Assembly: GCA_002344525.1 (NCBI GenBank)
Contig: DDTJ01000022.1
Coordinates: 38,841-64,862 of the forward strand
Length of the DNA stretch: 26,022 nt
Origin: Akkermansiaceae bacterium UBA2367
Lineage (GTDB): Bacteria; Verrucomicrobiota; Verrucomicrobiia; Verrucomicrobiales; DEV007
Direction of reading: 5' to 3'
The notes beneath the pieces were generated by a model that was not told the origin of the DNA, searched no databases, and saw only the letters and a program-made list of their open reading frames with translations. The position numbers and the translations under genes were made by a program. Positions 1-8,682 of this stretch are shown piece after piece (position 1 is the stretch's first letter; each line of letters opens with the position of its first letter).

Positions 1-47
1 CATCCGTGTTCATTCGTGGTCAAACCTCTTTCAAATCCAAGTCTTCC
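1..47. repeat. Left-edge arm of a decamer repeat
   Basis: Positions 1-22 (CATCCGTGTT, CATTCGTGGT) are a repeat arm of the same family as the one at 20261-20340; the rest of the palindrome lies outside the window. The remaining bases up to 47 hold nothing I recognise. Confidence 0.7.
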
Positions 48-1070
48 TTACCTCCTCTGCTCCAACACCCAAAACGCATCGCCCGCTTCGCTCTCCGCCA
101 TCGCGTCCTCCCCGCATCCGAATCGTTCCAAAAAACGACACTGCGGAGAGAACTCCACGGTTTCGATACCGCACCCTTGCCCCCACGCGGCGAGGTCGGC
201 AAAGTTCACGTCCGCCGTCAGGTCCTGCTTCCCGAAGCGCGCGTAGATCCCGGCACCTTCGATTCGTTCGTGGCGGAAGTATCCGCGCAGGGTCCCGCCG
301 GGTCGCCTCGCGTAGATCTCCCCGGCAGTCGCTCCGCCGTAGTCGATGGTCAGCATCGACCCCTCGCGCCATGCGTCCGCCAGCTCCCCGAGCCAATGCC
401 GACAGGAGGGAAGGATTTCGATCCGCTGCCCCTCGGGCGGGTCCGGCAGGGCGAGGGCGGAGAAACGGGAAGCGTCCAAGCCGGGCGACGGCTCGCGGAA
501 CTCCTCCCGCAGCCCCTTCCCCTCCTCATAGCACACCCAGACCTCGCGCCAAGTTCCGCCATCGAATCGCAGCCACTTCGCAGGAAAGGCGTCGATGAGT
601 TCGTTCGAGAAGATTAGGGTCCGGCCTTCCGCCGCCTTCAGCGCCGCGACGGGCGAGTCGTGCCAAGCGGCGATGGCGCGTCCGAGCCGCTTTCGCTGTT
701 TCTCCCGCAGCACCGGCGAGACCTCGACGAGATGATAGCGAATCCGCCGCCGCCCGAACCAGCCGAGCGCTTTCAGTACCGAAGCGGCGAGAGCGCCGCT
801 CCCGCCGCCGACCTCGACCACCGCGACCGGACCTCGCCAAGCGTGGTGGGCGAGCTCCTCGCCGATCCAAGCGGCGATGGCGCATCCGAGCCCGTGCGAC
901 AGCGTCGCCGCCGTGGCGAAATCGCCCCGGCTTCCGCCCACGTCTCCGATGCCTGCCATGTAGTACCCGTGCTCCGGGTCGTAGAGCGCCGCCGCCATGA
1001 ACTCGTCGAAGGGCATGGCACCGCCCCTGTCCGAGAAAAGGTGTTCGAGGAACTGTCGGGTGTCCGGCAT
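48..1070 (-). CDS. MidA/NDUFAF7-family SAM-dependent methyltransferase
   Basis: This 340-residue protein matches the class I SAM-dependent methyltransferases of the MidA/NDUFAF7 (DUF185) family. The N-terminal block MPFDEFMAAALYDPEHGYY (about 19-37) and the following GDFATAATLSHGLG stretch are typical of the family. The SAM-binding motif I, EVGGGSGALA, lies at about 86-95. In mitochondria the family methylates an arginine of a complex I subunit; the bacterial substrate is not established, so the function here is by family only. I chose the ATG at 1070 over an in-frame TTG at 1109 because homology begins just after it. The protein appears complete and ends in TAA. It lies downstream of the helicase gene on the same strand, about 96 bp away, so co-transcription is possible. 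Confidence is high for the family and low for the substrate. Confidence 0.9.
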   Translation of the reverse strand: MPDTRQFLEHLFSDRGGAMPFDEFMAAALYDPEHGYYMAGIGDVGGSRGDFATAATLSHGLGCAIAAWIGEELAHHAWRGPVAVVEVGGGSGALAASVLKALGWFGRRRIRYHLVEVSPVLREKQRKRLGRAIAAWHDSPVAALKAAEGRTLIFSNELIDAFPAKWLRFDGGTWREVWVCYEEGKGLREEFREPSPGLDASRFSALALPDPPEGQRIEILPSCRHWLGELADAWREGSMLTIDYGGATAGEIYARRPGGTLRGYFRHERIEGAGIYARFGKQDLTADVNFADLAAWGQGCGIETVEFSPQCRFLERFGCGEDAMAESEAGDAFWVLEQRR

Positions 1071-1166
1071 GACCGCCGCCGACCTAACAGGGTCTGGCGG
1101 CGGATGCAAGAGGGTTCGATCCCCGTCCGACCCCGGTCGGGGGGTGGGAGCGCAAGGATGCTCGGA

Positions 1167-2462
<1,296 letters not shown>

Positions 2463-2692
2463 AGTTTTAGATAGATGTTAGGATTCAGGGGGACGGCAGG
2501 CTCCGCCCCGTGCGGGACGTCGCAATACCGCAGGCGGGAACGGTTCCCACCGCTTCACGGGATGACACATTGAAGAGACGTCATTCCCTTCCCCCGATCG
2601 ATTCGGACGCCGCATGGTTCGGCAGGCATCCGGGCGCACGGTCATGGGACCGCGAACTGACGACGCCAAGGGACATCCGAAACGCGCCCTTG

Positions 2693-3526
2693 TCAACCGA
2701 GGATCGCCTCGGCCATCCGCATGGACTCCAGATTCGGCTTCACTTCGTGGACACGGTGGAGGCGCACGCCCTGCTCGCGGGCGTGGGCGGTGACGGCGAC
2801 GGTGGACCAGGCGCGGTCTTCGACGCGGTCCGATCCGGTGAGTTTGCCAAGGAAGGATTTCCGCGAGACGCCGAGGAGGATGGGACGGTCGGCCACGGTG
2901 TAGCGGTCGAGGTCGCGAAGGATGGCGAGGTTGTGGTCGAGGGTCTTGCCGAAGCCGATCCCCGGATCGAAGACGATGGCCTCGGGATCGACCCCGGCGG
3001 CGAGGAGGGCCTCGAATCGCTCCCGGAAGAAGGCGGTGATCTCGCCGTGAAGGTCGTCGTAGGCGGGCGCGGCCTGCATCGTCCGGGGAACGCCCTGCAT
3101 GTGCATGATGACGAGCCCGGCCCCGCTCTCCGCCGCGACCGCGACCATCCCCGGATCGCGGAATCCGCGCACGTCGTTGATCACCCGCGCCCCCGCCGCG
3201 ACCGCCGCCGCCGCGACCGCCGCCTTGCAGGTGTCGATGGAGAGGATGGTGCCGGGACATTCCGCCGCGAGGCGCTCGATCACCGGGAGGACACGCCGCA
3301 ACTCCTCGGCTTCATCGACTTCGGCCGCGCCGGGGCGGGTCGATTCGCCGCCGATGTCGATGAGGGCGGCTCCCTCGTCGATGAGACGACGGGCCTGCGC
3401 CACCGCCGCCTCGACCGTGGCGAAACGACCGCCGTCGGAAAAGGAGTCGGGCGTGACATTGACGATGCCCATGATCTCCCCGCGCGAGGAGAGGTCGAGA
3501 GTGCGGTCGAGGCAGCGCCACTTCAT
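2693..3526 (-). CDS. folP: Dihydropteroate synthase
   Basis: This 277-residue protein is dihydropteroate synthase. It condenses 6-hydroxymethyl-7,8-dihydropterin diphosphate with p-aminobenzoate in cytoplasmic folate synthesis and is the sulfonamide target. It carries both diagnostic signatures: IMGIVNVTPDSFSDGG (18-33), which includes the loop-1 region, and DIGGESTRPGA (57-67). The C-terminal SRKSFLG motif of the pterin/pABA site is also present. Length and TIM-barrel layout are normal. The ATG at 3526 is the only reasonable start. The 230 bp between its stop and the helicase start hold nothing I can name. Upstream, towards bioB, lies a long palindrome at 3541-3657, so folP and bioB are separated by a repeat insertion. 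Confidence 0.96.
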   Translation of the reverse strand: MKWRCLDRTLDLSSRGEIMGIVNVTPDSFSDGGRFATVEAAVAQARRLIDEGAALIDIGGESTRPGAAEVDEAEELRRVLPVIERLAAECPGTILSIDTCKAAVAAAAVAAGARVINDVRGFRDPGMVAVAAESGAGLVIMHMQGVPRTMQAAPAYDDLHGEITAFFRERFEALLAAGVDPEAIVFDPGIGFGKTLDHNLAILRDLDRYTVADRPILLGVSRKSFLGKLTGSDRVEDRAWSTVAVTAHAREQGVRLHRVHEVKPNLESMRMAEAILG

Positions 3527-3540
3527 GGTTCAGATGCAAA

Positions 3541-3657
3541 GGGATGGCCGCGAAAAGGCACAGAAGTCACAAAACGTCTTCCTTGCGAAACGGCGGAACC
3601 TACCAATCTTCCGCCCGATTCCTTCTGCGATTTTTGCGCCTTTTCGCGGCCATCCCA
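3541..3657. repeat. Long imperfect palindrome between bioB and folP
   Basis: A perfect 19-bp inverted repeat (3541-3559 with 3638-3656, core GGCCGCGAAAAGGC) is extended inward by further imperfect pairing around 3560-3573 and 3623-3637. The arms read as successive 10-nt units of the type GCCGCGAAAA, GGCACAGAAG, TCACAAAACG. It matches the general design of the other palindromes in this window and occupies almost the whole folP-bioB gap. Confidence 0.85.
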
Positions 3658-3669
3658 TTCGGCAAAGAC

Positions 3670-4665
3670 TCATGCCAAAGCCGGAACGAGGGGCCGGCAA
3701 GCCTCCGGCTCGGGGGCGCTCAAGTCGCGGTTGGGCTGTTGCGGGCGCAAGCCGAGCTTTTTCATCAGGGCGAGGTCGGCTTGGGACTGCGGGTTGCCCG
3801 TGGTGAGGAGCTTGTCGCCGTAGAAGATGGAATTCGCTCCGGCGAAGAAGCAGAGGGCCTGCATCTCCTCGCTCATCTGCTTGCGTCCGGCGGAGAGGCG
3901 CACCTTCGCCTTGGGTACGGCGATGCGGGCGAGGGCGATCATGCGCACGACCTCGAAGGAATCGACCCCCTGCGACTCGGCCAAGGGCGTGCCGGGGATG
4001 GGGACGAGGGAGTTGATCGGCACGCTCTCGGGCTGGGGATTGAAATTGCTGAGGATCTCCAACATGCGGAGCCGGTCCTCGGTTTTCTCGCCGAGCCCGA
4101 GGATGCCGCCGGAGCAGACCGACATGCCCGCGTCCTGGACGTGGCGCAGGGTGTTCAGCCGATCCTGGAAGTTGTGGGTCGAGACGATGTTGGCGTAGTG
4201 CTCGGGCGAAGTGTCGATGTTGTGGTTGTAGGCGGTGACGCCGGCCTCCTTCAGCTTCGCGGCCTCGACCGGGCCGAGCTCGCCGAGGGTGGTGCAGACC
4301 TCCATGCCCAACTCGCTGACGCTGGAGACGATATCGAGGACCTGCTCGAAGCGGCTCGTGCCGTCTTTCACGCCCTTCCACGCCGCGCCCATGCAGAAGC
4401 GGGTCGAACCCTGCTCGCGGGCGAGGCGGGCGCGGTCGAGGATCTCCTCCTTCTCCATGAGCCGCTCGGCGGCGACCCCGGTGGAGTAGCGGGCGGACTG
4501 GGCGCAGTAGGAGCAATCCTCGGAGCAGCCGCCCGTCTTGATGCTGAGCAGGGTGCAGAGTTGCACCTCGTTTTCCGGCCAATGCGTCTCATGCACCCGG
4601 CGCGAGCGCTGGATCAGGTCGAAGAAAGGGAGGGCGTGGAGTTGTTGGAGTTCGGCGAACTGCAT
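3670..4665 (-). CDS. bioB: Biotin synthase
   Basis: This 331-residue radical SAM enzyme is biotin synthase, which inserts sulfur into dethiobiotin in the last step of biotin synthesis. The radical-SAM cysteine motif is GGCSEDCSYCAQS, with C47, C51 and C54 holding the 4Fe-4S cluster. Later conserved elements include the YNHNIDTS segment, SVCSGGILGLGE and the VRLSAGR segment carrying the arginine ligand of the 2Fe-2S cluster. Length is normal for BioB. No other bio genes are in the window, so bioB is isolated from its pathway here. The ATG at 4665 is followed immediately by typical BioB N-terminal sequence. Confidence 0.97.
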   Translation of the reverse strand: MQFAELQQLHALPFFDLIQRSRRVHETHWPENEVQLCTLLSIKTGGCSEDCSYCAQSARYSTGVAAERLMEKEEILDRARLAREQGSTRFCMGAAWKGVKDGTSRFEQVLDIVSSVSELGMEVCTTLGELGPVEAAKLKEAGVTAYNHNIDTSPEHYANIVSTHNFQDRLNTLRHVQDAGMSVCSGGILGLGEKTEDRLRMLEILSNFNPQPESVPINSLVPIPGTPLAESQGVDSFEVVRMIALARIAVPKAKVRLSAGRKQMSEEMQALCFFAGANSIFYGDKLLTTGNPQSQADLALMKKLGLRPQQPNRDLSAPEPEACRPLVPALA

Positions 4666-4734
4666 CGGTGGCGGGTGTCTGGAACCCGGAAGCAGACCAC
4701 GAAATCGGCGGATTTCACCTGTTTATCGCAAAAA

Positions 4735-5457
4735 TCAACTCGACCAGCGTCCGCCGGGCGAGACGAAGGGGAGGGTGTTCTCGTAGGACTTGGAGTAGTC
4801 GGTCTTGCCGACGGCCCCGATCATCTTCACCCCGGTGACGCGCTTCCACTCCGCCGTGAAGGCTTCGCCGCTGTGGCAGCCCCAGCTTTTGCAGTAGGCT
4901 CCGCGGGCGAAGGCGCGGCGGTTGATACGCTTGAGGTCGCTCTGGTGGAGGAAGGTCCTGGAGGCGCCGAGGATGTGGTTGCTGTAGTCGAAGACGAAGC
5001 AGAATTTGTTCGAGTGGCCGAAGAACTCGAAGCCGGAGACCTTGACCGAGTTGCGGTTCTGCCCGGCGTTGATGTAGTGGATGAGCTCGTCGGTGGAGTT
5101 GAACCAGACGAGGCGCACCTGGTATTTGTCCCTCACGCTCTCGATGTTGGCGATGAGGGACTGCCGATCCTCGGCCTGGCGGGCCTCGTAGCCGGGCCGG
5201 TAGACGAGCCAGGTGATGTTGACCGCGCCCTTGCTCGCCTTCTGGAGCTGCTCGATGCGGATGCGGGCGGTGCGGATGAAGTTGCCCCACCAGCGGTCGT
5301 GGCGGTGCCCCGGGCGCCGGTAGCTCTCGTGCGAGAGGAGGGAGGGACCGCCCGAGACGATGAGGTACTCGTCGTTCGGGTTGAGGGCGGCTTCGGCCCG
5401 CGCCGCCGCGAAAACGGAGGCGCAAAGGACGGCGAAGAGGAGGAGGCGTCGGGTCAT
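4735..5457 (-). CDS. Exported protein with putative caspase-like (clan CD) His/Cys dyad
   Basis: A 240-residue exported protein; the start at 5457 gives a clean signal peptide (MTRRLLLFAVLCASVFAAARA, cut near residue 24). The mature protein has no domain that I can name with certainty. Two motifs suggest a caspase-type cysteine-protease fold: a hydrophobic strand ending in FEFFGHSN (H148) and, 46 residues on, CKSWGCHSGE (C194). Spacing and local pattern (strand-GH, then strand-C-x-S/T-G-E) resemble clan CD enzymes. The conserved segment LIVSGGPSLLSHE follows the signal peptide. An in-frame start at 5508 would only add an unlikely N-terminal extension. It lies 63 bp downstream of the amidase gene on the same strand, so the two may be co-transcribed. 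The fold assignment is inference; it could equally be an uncharacterised family with conserved but non-catalytic H and C. Confidence 0.75.
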   Translation of the reverse strand: MTRRLLLFAVLCASVFAAARAEAALNPNDEYLIVSGGPSLLSHESYRRPGHRHDRWWGNFIRTARIRIEQLQKASKGAVNITWLVYRPGYEARQAEDRQSLIANIESVRDKYQVRLVWFNSTDELIHYINAGQNRNSVKVSGFEFFGHSNKFCFVFDYSNHILGASRTFLHQSDLKRINRRAFARGAYCKSWGCHSGEAFTAEWKRVTGVKMIGAVGKTDYSKSYENTLPFVSPGGRWSS

Positions 5458-5520
5458 GTCGTGTTCGTGAAGGATAGCGACTCCGCGCCGGAGCGCAACC
5501 GTCCGCAAAAAAGGGACGGC

Positions 5521-6339
5521 TCAGCCCAGTCTGACGAATTCGCTCACGGTGCGCCAGAGGCGCTGCGCCATCTGCTGGCGACGCCGTGCGCCCTCGCTGC
5601 GCGGCTTCTGCCCGCCCTGGGCCTCGTCGAAGGCGATAAGGCGCTGGTGGTGGCGCTGGACGCGCCCGACGAACCAGCGCCAAGTCGTGCCGGGCTGGCC
5701 GTTCTCCAAGAGGAAGTGGGGGCAGTTCTTGTTCGGGGGATTGTAGCCCTCGCGCGGCCAGTGATAGTGGGCGCGGACGTTCTCGATGGGGATCTGGTGG
5801 TGGTACATCAGCGAGGCGGTGAGCTTCGCGGTGCGCTCCATCGTCGCGAGCTGGTCGTTGCCCTTGTGCTCGCACATCTCGATGCCGATGGAGTAGCGGT
5901 TCCCCGGCCCGTCGAAGTCGGCGTGCTCGCCCCGCTCGCTCGTGGGCAGGTGCTGGACGACGGTGTCGCCCTGCACGGTGAAATGCCAGCAGAGGTAGCC
6001 GCAGACCCCGCCACGCAAGGCCCCGCGGTTCAGCGCCTTGGCATGGGCGTGCGCGTCCCCGGTGGGGTTCTGGGTGCTGTGGATGGTGATGTATCGAGGC
6101 GTCATCTCGCGGGAGAGGCGACGCCCGTACTTGCCCTCGGGGATGAGGTCGACCTTCAGGTTCAGCTCCTTCTGCGCCTCGCCGGGATGGAGGGGCGCAT
6201 TGGCGACGGCACCGAGATGGCGCTCCCAGATCTGGCCTTTGGAAGAGCCCGTCTGCGGCTGGTTCGTGTTGCACGAGACGAGGATCAAGAGGGTCACGCC
6301 GAGGAGGACAGGGGGTAGAAAAAGGAGGATGCGTTTCAT
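5521..6339 (-). CDS. Lipoprotein N-acetylmuramoyl-L-alanine amidase (PGRP/T7-lysozyme type)
   Basis: A 272-residue putative peptidoglycan amidase of the Amidase_2/PGRP family, which cleaves the bond between N-acetylmuramic acid and L-alanine. The N-terminus is a lipoprotein signal (hydrophobic 4-20, lipobox LVSC with C23), so the mature protein is probably membrane-anchored on the periplasmic side. Zinc ligands can be proposed as H87 in YITIHSTQN, a His in RAHYHWPR (H191 or H193), and C206 in KNCPH. The Cys third ligand is the arrangement of T7 lysozyme and PGRPs. YSIGIEMCEHKGND matches the family's core strand. The last 50 residues are basic and have no clear domain. The probable promoter is the AT-rich stretch upstream. 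The downstream neighbour is another exported protein. Confidence 0.9.
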   Translation of the reverse strand: MKRILLFLPPVLLGVTLLILVSCNTNQPQTGSSKGQIWERHLGAVANAPLHPGEAQKELNLKVDLIPEGKYGRRLSREMTPRYITIHSTQNPTGDAHAHAKALNRGALRGGVCGYLCWHFTVQGDTVVQHLPTSERGEHADFDGPGNRYSIGIEMCEHKGNDQLATMERTAKLTASLMYHHQIPIENVRAHYHWPREGYNPPNKNCPHFLLENGQPGTTWRWFVGRVQRHHQRLIAFDEAQGGQKPRSEGARRRQQMAQRLWRTVSEFVRLG

Positions 6340-6359
6340 GAATTCCGGTTCAAAGGGTC

Positions 6360-6445
6360 TTCAAGGGTGCAAAAAAAATAATCGGCCCGGTTCAATTTCG
6401 CAAATTTATTTAGAAAAATTTAAAAACTTCTAAAAGTTGAGAATC
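6360..6445 (-). promoter_or_regulatory. AT-rich probable promoter region of the amidase gene
   Basis: About 85 bp of unusually AT-rich sequence lies directly upstream of the amidase start, with runs of A/T such as AAATTTATTTAGAAAAATTT, in otherwise GC-rich DNA. This is the likely promoter region. I could not fix -35/-10 hexamers with confidence. Confidence 0.3.
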
Positions 6446-6507
6446 AAGGCTTCCGCAGGCATCGATCCTTCTCCGCATCACCCTTTCGGAATTTGAGACC
6501 GTCGCCC

Positions 6508-6600
6508 CATCTGCGGAAATTTGCGGGCATTTGCGGCCATCTGCGTCAAAAAAGAAACGGGAACGCAGATGTCCACGGATGAACCACGGATTTCCGCAGA
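6508..6600. repeat. Palindromic decamer-phased repeat
   Basis: The left arm 6508-6547 consists of four 10-nt units (CATCTGCGGA, AATTTGCGGG, CATTTGCGGC, CATCTGCGTC). The right arm 6563-6600 is the imperfect reverse complement, beginning ACGCAGATGTCC and ending ATTTCCGCAGA. It ends just before the glyoxalase gene's stop codon, so it could also act as that gene's 3' hairpin. Confidence 0.8.
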
Positions 6601-6608
6601 CGAAGGAT

Positions 6609-6989
6609 TCAACGTTCGAGGATCTCGACTTCATAGCCGTCGGGATCGGTGACGAAGGCCATCTTGATCTTGCTGCGCGAGGGAAAAGCCTCGCGCCAGT
6701 CGGATGGCCAGATCTCGATCCCGGCCTTTTCGACTCGGTCGCAGTAGGCGAGGATGTCCTCGACCCCGAGGGCGGTGTGCATGAGATCCTCGGGGAATTT
6801 CACCTCGAAGTCGGGCGAGTAGCAGAGTTCGAGGAAGTGGTCGCTGCCGTCCAGTTCGAGGAAGGCGAGCTGGTTCCCCGCCGGGGATTTGTCCGTGCGG
6901 CGGGCCAGCTTGAAACCGAGCGTCTCGTAGAAGGCGATGGTGCGGTCGAGGTCGCTGACGCGGATGCGGGTGTGGAGGAATTTGATCAT
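6609..6989 (-). CDS. Glyoxalase I-like VOC-superfamily protein
   Basis: A 126-residue single-domain vicinal-oxygen-chelate protein most like glyoxalase I (lactoylglutathione lyase), which isomerises the hemithioacetal of methylglyoxal and a thiol. All four expected metal ligands are present: H6 (FLHTRIRV), E54 (HFLELCY), H71 (LMHTALGV) and E122 (GYEVEILE). These closely match the spacing in E. coli GlxI. The DPDGYEVEILE ending is characteristic. The start at 6989 gives the normal family N-terminus; an upstream in-frame start at 7019 would add ten unsupported residues. Expected to be cytoplasmic. Whether glutathione or another thiol is the cofactor cannot be told from sequence, so no symbol is given. 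Confidence 0.9.
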   Translation of the reverse strand: MIKFLHTRIRVSDLDRTIAFYETLGFKLARRTDKSPAGNQLAFLELDGSDHFLELCYSPDFEVKFPEDLMHTALGVEDILAYCDRVEKAGIEIWPSDWREAFPSRSKIKMAFVTDPDGYEVEILER

Positions 6990-7077
6990 GGGGAGACTTG
7001 GCGCGGATTGTCCGTCCACGCAAGCGGCGGATGGGCGTCACTCCGCCCCGGCCCGCGTAGCGCTCGGAAGGCGAAAC

Positions 7078-7151
7078 CTGTAGCCGAGGTCATTGACCTC
7101 GGTCGAGCGTCGCAGGAACATCCGATCCGGCCTCCATGAGGCCGGCTACAG
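7078..7151. repeat. CTGTAGCC...GGCTACAG palindromic element
   Basis: Terminal inverted 8-mers CTGTAGCC (7078-7085) and GGCTACAG (7144-7151) enclose two hairpins, each with an 8-bp perfect stem and a 3-nt loop. These are 7084-7102 (CCGAGGTC/GACCTCGG) and 7127-7145 (CCGGCCTC/GAGGCCGG). The same design recurs at 14272-14341. It lies between the glyoxalase gene and the exported protein gene. Confidence 0.8.
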
Positions 7152-7180
7152 CGCTGGCGCGTTCTTCCACGCCCCGCCTA

Positions 7181-8056
7181 TCATTCTTGCTGGAACGGAC
7201 CACTGGCCAGCTCCGCCGCGAGGGCTTTCGCCTTCTCCTCCCACGAATCCGCGTCGGCCTCGCCGAAGCCTGTGACCATGCGCCAAGTCCCCTCGAAGCC
7301 GGCCGGGACGGTCTTCTTGTCGAAGCACATCAGGTAGTATTTCCGGTAGGTGCCGGGCACGTTCCAGATCATGGAGACGTTGCCTGCGACCTCCGGGGCG
7401 GCGAGGAGACGGGAGACGGCGAAGCGCCCGATGGTGGGATCGAAGACCGCGACCCAATCGACGCGCCGTTTGATGTGGAATTTCCGCGCCTCCTCCTCGG
7501 TGTCGAGGAAGGCACCCCCCTCCCCTTCCCCCGGCGCGTCGTCCGAGCCCGCGAGAAAGGCCGAGACGGTCGGGTTCCAAGCGTGCATGAAGTGATAGAC
7601 CAAGGTCAGGGGCACGTCCGCCTCGGTCCGCACCGCGGTGGTCTCATAGAGTCGGTCATCCTTCAACTCAACTTCGCAGCGCAGACGGAAGTCGCGCACG
7701 GTCGATTCGCGCACGAAGCGGAAGCGTTCGCCGGACATCTCCGCCGTCGGCTCCGCCACCTCCTTCCCGTCGAGGAAGAAGGCGAGCGAGGAGATCGGTT
7801 CGGGCTCGTTCTCCAGATGGCCCGTGCCGATGAAGCCGACGCCGGGAAAGGAGAAGACCGTGCCGTAGGCGCTGCGCTCGGTGGTCATCGCCTTGCCCCG
7901 GAAGTCGATGCGCCCCGGCGTCCATTGCGAGGCCCGCCGCAACAGCAGCCCCGTCTCCCCGCAGCGGACCGTGATCGCCGGGAGGTCGGGACCGGGTTCG
8001 GCCTTGGCGGCAGACAAGGCCAGGATCGGAAGACAGAGCGCCGTATGGAATTTCAT
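7181..8056 (-). CDS. Exported protein of unknown function
   Basis: A 291-residue protein with a signal peptide (MKFHTALCLPILALSAAKA, cut near 20-22) and no domain I recognise. The ATG at 8056 was chosen because a GCGAGG site lies 9 nt upstream; another ATG at 8065 would leave almost no spacing. The mature part is rich in predicted beta strands and contains a conserved-looking segment LVYHFMHAWNPTVSAF near the middle and YRKYYLMCFDKK near the end. The all-beta character and aromatic/His segment might suggest a carbohydrate-binding or mutarotase-like fold, but this is a guess. It is preceded and followed by repeats and is not obviously part of an operon. Confidence 0.7.
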   Translation of the reverse strand: MKFHTALCLPILALSAAKAEPGPDLPAITVRCGETGLLLRRASQWTPGRIDFRGKAMTTERSAYGTVFSFPGVGFIGTGHLENEPEPISSLAFFLDGKEVAEPTAEMSGERFRFVRESTVRDFRLRCEVELKDDRLYETTAVRTEADVPLTLVYHFMHAWNPTVSAFLAGSDDAPGEGEGGAFLDTEEEARKFHIKRRVDWVAVFDPTIGRFAVSRLLAAPEVAGNVSMIWNVPGTYRKYYLMCFDKKTVPAGFEGTWRMVTGFGEADADSWEEKAKALAAELASGPFQQE

Positions 8057-8126
8057 CACGGGCATCCTCGCGACGAACTTGGAAATTGGAAACTGAAAAC
8101 TGGAGGGGGGGCGTGGCCGAGGTCGG

Positions 8127-8424
8127 TCAACCCCATTGCCGCCTGGTCCCGAATTTCGGGTGCCTAGAATGGTGTCGGATCACCTGGATTCGAACCCTGT
8201 CCTGCTGGTCCTGATAGAGGATGTGGTAGGGAAACCGATCCATGTTGAAGCGCCTCAAGCCCGAAGCGTCATAGTGATGGGAGGCTGGCCTCGCGCGGAT
8301 TTCGGACAATGCCGATGACAGATCATCCCAAAAACGATCCGCCACACTGCTGGAGGCGTTCTCCAGATAGTATCGCCTCGTTGATGTCCTGCTGCACCTG
8401 TGGGTGGTAGCGTAGCGGTTTCAA
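8127..8424 (-). pseudogene. RelE/ParE-type toxin, frameshifted remnant
   Basis: The C-terminal three quarters (from 8345 back to 8127) read VADRFWDDLSSALSEI, then ASGLRRFNMDRFPYHILY and RIQVIRHHSRHP, the signature of RelE/ParE-superfamily mRNA-interferase-type toxins. The missing N-terminus is present in another frame. From a TTG at 8424 that overlaps the antitoxin's TGA stop, the DNA encodes KPLRYHPQVQQDINEAI; the sequence then switches frame near 8371 to RYYLENASSS. A small indel near 8371 therefore splits one ancestral gene of about 95 codons. The usual ATG at the TGA overlap also appears changed to TTG. The full toxin is probably not made, unless a sequencing error or programmed frameshift is involved. 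Confidence 0.75.
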
Positions 8425-8636
8425 GGCTTCTGGAGGAATTCGAGACCGGCGAGAAGCTCCTCGTGGGAAATATCCGACACCATGCCGCTGTCCACTTCGT
8501 GAACCCTTCGCGCGACTTCGGCATCGCTGACATCGTAGTCGGGCGCTCCAAAATCCTGGAGCAGGCGCCCGATCAGCTCTCCCTGCTTGTCATGCGGCAG
8601 ATGCCTTGCCTCGGCATAGAGTTCCTCCACGCTCAT
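8421..8636 (-). CDS. Addiction-module antitoxin (TIGR02574-like)
   Basis: A 71-residue acidic protein beginning MSVEELYAEARHLP, with the repeated short-helix pattern of the small 'putative addiction module component' antitoxins that pair with RelE/ParE toxins. The ATG at 8636 was chosen because homology starts there; longer in-frame extensions run into the reverse-transcriptase gene. The stop overlaps the toxin's TTG start by three bases (TTGA), the tight coupling expected for such modules. The antitoxin is intact while its toxin is frameshifted. Length and arrangement are normal for the family. Confidence 0.75.
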   Translation of the reverse strand: MSVEELYAEARHLPHDKQGELIGRLLQDFGAPDYDVSDAEVARRVHEVDSGMVSDISHEELLAGLEFLQKP

Positions 8637-8682
8637 GGCGTTCAGGATAGCGTCATTCCTGCGGGGTGGCAACTTGGCAGTT

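Noticed and set aside
1090..1140. A GGTTCGATCC string resembling a tRNA T-loop near 1113
   Set aside because: The flanking stem does not pair over five base pairs and no D-arm, anticodon arm or acceptor stem fits. It also overlaps the methyltransferase start region.
3544..6318. Plus-strand reading frame of 924 codons
   Set aside because: It runs antisense across bioB, the caspase-like gene and the amidase; no recognisable domain, and the three minus-strand genes have strong motifs.
8255..8551. Minus-strand 98-codon frame across the toxin-antitoxin junction
   Set aside because: It overlaps two better-supported frames and matches neither family; the frameshifted-toxin explanation accounts for the sequence.
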